64,000 bases of DNA. Source: Pseudomonas mandelii (GTDB lineage Bacteria; Pseudomonadota; Gammaproteobacteria; Pseudomonadales; Pseudomonadaceae). Positions within the stretch are counted from its first letter, which is position 1. The number at the start of each line of letters is the position of its first letter. The notes beneath the pieces were generated by a model. The model ran no database searches and was not told where the DNA came from. It was given only the letters and a program-made list of their open reading frames with translations. Where the stretch lies: positions 62,001 through 126,000 of the forward strand of contig NZ_JAMYDU010000014.1 of assembly GCF_024138395.1 (NCBI RefSeq). The letters run 5' to 3'. The translations under genes were made by a program, and so were the position numbers. Below are positions 60,681 to 64,000 of the stretch, piece after piece.

Positions 60681-60771
60681 CGTAGGAGCGAAGCTTGCTC
60701 GCGAACACAGGCAACTCGGTGTATCTGATAGACCGAGGTGGCGCATTCGCGAGCAAGCTTCGCTCCTACGG
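60681..60771. repeat. REP inverted pair (GAAGCTTGCTCGCGAA type)
   Basis: Arms CGTAGGAGCGAAGCTTGCTC... and its complement, about 37-nt spacer, between minE and rluA. Confidence 0.9.
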
Positions 60772-60818
60772 AGGGTGGGTTCTGAGCCGCCGTTGGCGTT
60801 TGTTACGAGGCTGTTTTA

Positions 60819-61454
60819 ATGCCGTTGTCCAACATCCGCATCATCCATCAGGACGCCGCCGTACTGGTGGTGAACAAGCCGACCCTGTTGCTCTCCGTCC
60901 CCGGCCGGGCCGATGACAACAAGGACTGCCTGATTACGCGCCTGCAAGAAAACGGCTACCCGGAAGCACGAATTGTTCATCGGCTGGACTGGGAAACTTC
61001 CGGCATCATTCTGTTGGCCCGTGACCCGGACACTCATCGCGAGCTGTCTCGGCAATTTCACGACCGCGAAACCGAAAAGGCCTACACCGCCCTGTGCTGG
61101 GGACAACCGGAACTGGACAGCGGCAGCATCGACCTGCCCCTGCGCTACGACCCGCCGACCAAGCCACGCCATGTGGTGGACCACGAGTTTGGCAAGCATG
61201 CCCTGACATTCTGGCGTGTGCTGGAGCGTTGTGGTGACTGGTGCCGCGTCGAGCTGACGCCGATCACCGGCCGCTCTCACCAGTTGCGCGTGCACATGCT
61301 GTCGATAGGTCACCCGCTGCTGGGTGATGGGCTCTATGCCCACCCGCAAGCCTTGGCCGCCTGGCCGCGCTTGTGCCTGCATGCGAGTATGCTGAGCTTT
61401 ACCCACCCCCAAACTGGCGACCGCTTGCGTTTCGAATGCCCGGCACCGTTCTAA
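60819..61454 (+). CDS. rluA: RluA-family pseudouridine synthase
   Basis: 211 residues. Catalytic Asp57 in RIVHRLDWETSG, the signature of RluA; also TEKAYTALCWG and GRSHQLRVHMLSIGHPLLGD. Length and position next to minCDE match pseudomonad RluA, which modifies 23S U746 and certain tRNA-U32. Family membership is certain; the exact target is inferred. Confidence 0.9.
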   Translation: MPLSNIRIIHQDAAVLVVNKPTLLLSVPGRADDNKDCLITRLQENGYPEARIVHRLDWETSGIILLARDPDTHRELSRQFHDRETEKAYTALCWGQPELDSGSIDLPLRYDPPTKPRHVVDHEFGKHALTFWRVLERCGDWCRVELTPITGRSHQLRVHMLSIGHPLLGDGLYAHPQALAAWPRLCLHASMLSFTHPQTGDRLRFECPAPF

Positions 61455-61499
61455 AATCTGCCACATGGCGTCACCGCTGCAAAACGAGGATTGAACAGA

Positions 61500-62606
61500 A
61501 TGAGTTGTACTGACTCCTTGGCAACGCCCGTCAAGAAAGCCCGAAATCAGCTGCTTTATCTGATCTACGGTGATCAGGACGTTTATCGGCGCGAAGCCAA
61601 GTTCAGCATTTTGACTGCGCTTTCCCACGTAAAGAAAGGCGAGCCTCCGTGCATCAGAGTCCTGACGGATCGCCCGCAGGACTACGCCGGCTGGCCGGTT
61701 GAAACCGTGCTCCTGACTGAGGAAACCCTCACCCTGTGGCAGGGGGAAAACGGCTATCACCATCGCCGCAAGGCCTGCGCCATGGCCGCTGGCCTTGCGC
61801 TTGCCGAGAAGACCCTGTTCGTCGATACCGACACCCTGTTCCTCGGCGACCCTAGCCTGGTCTTCAATCAAATTGAGCCCGGGCACTATTTGATGGATCG
61901 CCTCGAATACAACTGGCGGGATGTCTGTGAGCGTCACGACTACCTGAAACTCGGCGAACAGCTACGCACTCACGGCATTACGCCAGACAACGGTTTCAAG
62001 CTGTACAACAGCGGACTCTGCGGCGTGACCGAGCGCGATGCACCGCTGTTCGAAACGTCGATCCAGTTGATCGACGAATGGACCCGCGGCAGCTTCGACA
62101 TTCACACCATCGAGCAGATCGCCCTGTCGTTCGCGATGCGCGACAAACCAGTGCGTGAAGCAAAAAAATACGTCTATCACTACTTCGCGGAAAAACGCTT
62201 CTTCCATGCGATGCAGGCGTACTTCTTCTCCCAGCATGGCGAGCAGTTCAGCCAAAATCTGGTGGAACTGTGCCGCGACGTGCCGCGAGTCAAACCCGTT
62301 CCGTCGGCCTGGCAACGGCTGAAAATCAAATGGAAATTGCGCAACCAGAGCGGCGCCATGAGAAAAGTCGGTCGCGATCTGCTTTATGGCAGTGCAGCAC
62401 CCGATCATCCGTACTACACGGTGTGCCGACACGAGTGGTGGGAATCTGCCTCGCGGGAGATTCTTCGCTGGAACCACACCCGTCAGAAACAGCTTCTGGG
62501 CACTCATCAAACGGACTGGCCCAAACAACTGCCCAAGCCAGAAAAGCCTGAAGATGAACAGATCATCATGAAGTACCTGAGAAAACGGATAGCCGCCGCT
62601 CGCTGA
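61500..62606 (+). CDS. Glycosyltransferase-like protein with DxD motif
   Basis: 368 residues from the ATG at 61500 (GAGGA upstream); a TTG at 61491 is possible. GT-A-like fold features: LLYLIYGDQDVYRREAKFS at the N-terminus, FVDTDTLFLGDPS (Asp109-Thr-Asp111) as a metal/nucleotide-sugar DxD, and LYNSGLCGV near residue 165. C-terminal part is basic. Between rluA and apeB. It may act on LPS or another surface glycan; donor and acceptor are unknown. Confidence 0.7.
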   Translation: MSCTDSLATPVKKARNQLLYLIYGDQDVYRREAKFSILTALSHVKKGEPPCIRVLTDRPQDYAGWPVETVLLTEETLTLWQGENGYHHRRKACAMAAGLALAEKTLFVDTDTLFLGDPSLVFNQIEPGHYLMDRLEYNWRDVCERHDYLKLGEQLRTHGITPDNGFKLYNSGLCGVTERDAPLFETSIQLIDEWTRGSFDIHTIEQIALSFAMRDKPVREAKKYVYHYFAEKRFFHAMQAYFFSQHGEQFSQNLVELCRDVPRVKPVPSAWQRLKIKWKLRNQSGAMRKVGRDLLYGSAAPDHPYYTVCRHEWWESASREILRWNHTRQKQLLGTHQTDWPKQLPKPEKPEDEQIIMKYLRKRIAAAR

Positions 62607-62682
62607 CGTAACCTGCGAACGTCAGGCCCAAAGCCCTCAGCCAATACGTTAAACTCCCGCCCATTGCTGTCTGGAGTTTCTT

Positions 62683-63972
62683 ATGCGCGAAGAGTTGAAC
62701 CAAGGCCTGATCGACTTCCTCAAGGCCTCCCCTACCCCATTCCATGCCACTGCCAGCCTTGTTCAGCGTCTGGAAGCGGCCGGTTTTATGCGCCTCGACG
62801 AGCGTGAACCTTGGAGCACCGAAGCCAACGGTCGTTATTACGTCACCCGTAACGACTCTTCGATCGTCGCGTTCAAAATGGGCCGTCATTCGCCCTTGCA
62901 CGGCGGCATTCGTCTGGTCGGCGCGCACACCGATAGCCCGTGCCTGCGGGTCAAGCCCCAACCGGAATTGCAACGCCAGGGCTTCTGGCAACTGGGTGTC
63001 GAAGTCTATGGCGGTGCACTGCTGGCCCCGTGGTTCGACCGTGATCTGTCTTTGGCCGGCCGCGTAACCTTCCGCCGTGATGGCAAGGTCGAAAGCCAGT
63101 TGATCGACTTCAAGGCGCCGATCGCGATCATTCCGAACCTGGCCATTCACCTGAACCGTGAAGCCAATATGGGCTGGGCGATCAATGCCCAGACCGAACT
63201 GCCGCCGATCCTCGCGCAATTCGCCGGTGACGAGCGCGTGGATTTCCGCGCCGTGCTCACCGATCAACTGGCCCGCGAACACGGCCTGAACGCTGACGTG
63301 GTACTCGATTACGAGCTGAGCTTCTACGACACCCAAAGCGCTGCGGTCATTGGCCTGCATGGCGATTTCATTGCGGGTGCGCGCCTCGATAATTTGCTGT
63401 CGTGCTACGCCGGCCTGCAAGCTTTGCTGACAACCGAAACCGACGAAACTTGCGTGCTGGTCTGCAACGATCACGAAGAAGTCGGCTCCTGCTCGGCCTG
63501 TGGCGCTGACGGTCCGATGCTTGAGCAAACCCTGCGTCGTCTGTTGCCCGAAGGGGATGAATTCGTACGGACCATTCAGAAATCCCTGCTGGTCTCGGCC
63601 GACAACGCCCACGGCGTGCACCCGAATTACGCCGACAAGCACGATGCCAACCACGGTCCGAAACTCAACGCCGGCCCGGTGATCAAGGTCAACAGCAACC
63701 AGCGCTACGCCACCAACAGCGAAACCGCCGGGTTCTTCCGCCATTTGTGCATGGCCGAAGAAGTGCCGGTGCAGAGCTTCGTGGTGCGCAGCGACATGGG
63801 CTGCGGCTCGACCATCGGCCCGATCACCGCCAGCCATCTGGGCGTGCGCACCGTGGACATCGGCCTGCCGACGTTCGCCATGCACTCGATCCGCGAGCTG
63901 TGCGGCAGCCATGATTTGGCGCACCTGGTCAAAGTGCTGAGCGCGTTCTACGCCTGCCGCGAATTGCCGTAG
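62683..63972 (+). CDS. apeB: M18 family aminopeptidase
   Basis: 429 residues. Metal ligands in GAHTDSPCLRVKP (His82, Asp84), CNDHEEVGS (Asp/Glu-Glu pair near residue 266) and the later SDMGCGSTIGPITASHLG and HSIRELCG (His near residue 405). Tetrahedral M18 aminopeptidases use two Zn ions and prefer acidic or neutral N-terminal residues. The start ATG at 62683 matches the family. Confidence 0.95.
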   Translation: MREELNQGLIDFLKASPTPFHATASLVQRLEAAGFMRLDEREPWSTEANGRYYVTRNDSSIVAFKMGRHSPLHGGIRLVGAHTDSPCLRVKPQPELQRQGFWQLGVEVYGGALLAPWFDRDLSLAGRVTFRRDGKVESQLIDFKAPIAIIPNLAIHLNREANMGWAINAQTELPPILAQFAGDERVDFRAVLTDQLAREHGLNADVVLDYELSFYDTQSAAVIGLHGDFIAGARLDNLLSCYAGLQALLTTETDETCVLVCNDHEEVGSCSACGADGPMLEQTLRRLLPEGDEFVRTIQKSLLVSADNAHGVHPNYADKHDANHGPKLNAGPVIKVNSNQRYATNSETAGFFRHLCMAEEVPVQSFVVRSDMGCGSTIGPITASHLGVRTVDIGLPTFAMHSIRELCGSHDLAHLVKVLSAFYACRELP

Positions 63973-64000
63973 CCCAGACAACTCTCGACGAACACGAACA

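Noticed and set aside
1..64000. CRISPR array or known anti-phage island
   Set aside because: All repeats seen are inverted REP types, not regularly spaced direct repeats, and no cas, restriction or other recognised defence genes were found.

Overview
The window looks like a chromosomal segment of a fluorescent Pseudomonas (P. fluorescens group). The evidence is uniformly high GC outside one patch, Pseudomonas-type gene neighbourhoods (pabB-thrH-cysH; MFS-mtnB-mtnD-mtnC next to aroC, prmB and folE; lpxL-minCDE-rluA-apeB; a full urate operon), and many intergenic REP inverted repeats of the Pseudomonas GTAGGAGCGAGGCTTGCCCGCGAA type. No species can be fixed from the sequence alone.

Layout. 1-650: 3'-truncated GntR/FCD regulator of the methylcitrate type with two palindromic operator candidates. 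946-4009: operon of a retropepsin-like 'ATP-dependent zinc protease', an inactive transglutaminase with a 7TM tail, and a RimK-like ATP-grasp ligase. 4213-9902: core metabolism (pabB, thrH, cysH), a LysR/SDR divergent pair and a HAD phosphatase. 10166-15426: orphan Rhs polymorphic toxin whose C-terminus resembles the A subunit of cholera/heat-labile enterotoxin (ADP-ribosyltransferase), followed by an overlapping AT-rich immunity candidate. 15486-18951: small secreted, acidic, glycine-zipper and YbjQ-like proteins, then tRNA-Ser. 19606-26665: crotonase, acyltransferase, CorA, class I amidotransferase and a FadB-like/thiolase operon. 27104-31416: a tiny membrane protein, a cytochrome c, and a second ATP-grasp system (ATP-grasp, alpha-E, active transglutaminase). 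31914-37141: RraB-like, small hypotheticals, ankyrin protein, acyl-CoA synthetase, and a DUF3509 gene behind a sigma-54-like promoter. 37343-40496: a decayed methionine-salvage operon (mtnB and mtnC gutted, mtnD intact), MFS transporter, aroC. 40640-46533: conserved neighbourhood with prmB, an isochorismatase homologue lacking its Cys, Smr, folE and a glutaredoxin-like protein. 47175-56239: purine permease, LysE, and a complete urate-to-glyoxylate pathway (uraH, puuE, uraD, alc, allA, puuD) plus an OmpK/Tsx-like channel. 56372-63972: patatin, lpxL, minCDE, rluA, a DxD glycosyltransferase-like protein and apeB.

How genes work together. PuuD, UraH, UraD, PuuE, Alc and AllA form one continuous route. 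The purine permease, uraH and puuE each have a TTGTAYACAA-type palindrome upstream, suggesting one GntR-family regulator encoded elsewhere. MinC, MinD and MinE form the septum-placement system. The two ATP-grasp operons are independent members of predicted amide-ligation systems with unknown products. The strongest leads are the enterotoxin-like Rhs tip with its immunity candidate, the selective decay of mtnB and mtnC around an intact mtnD, and the shared purine operators. REP elements are frequent everywhere except about 7.3-22.4 kb, the stretch that holds the Rhs locus and the small-protein cluster.
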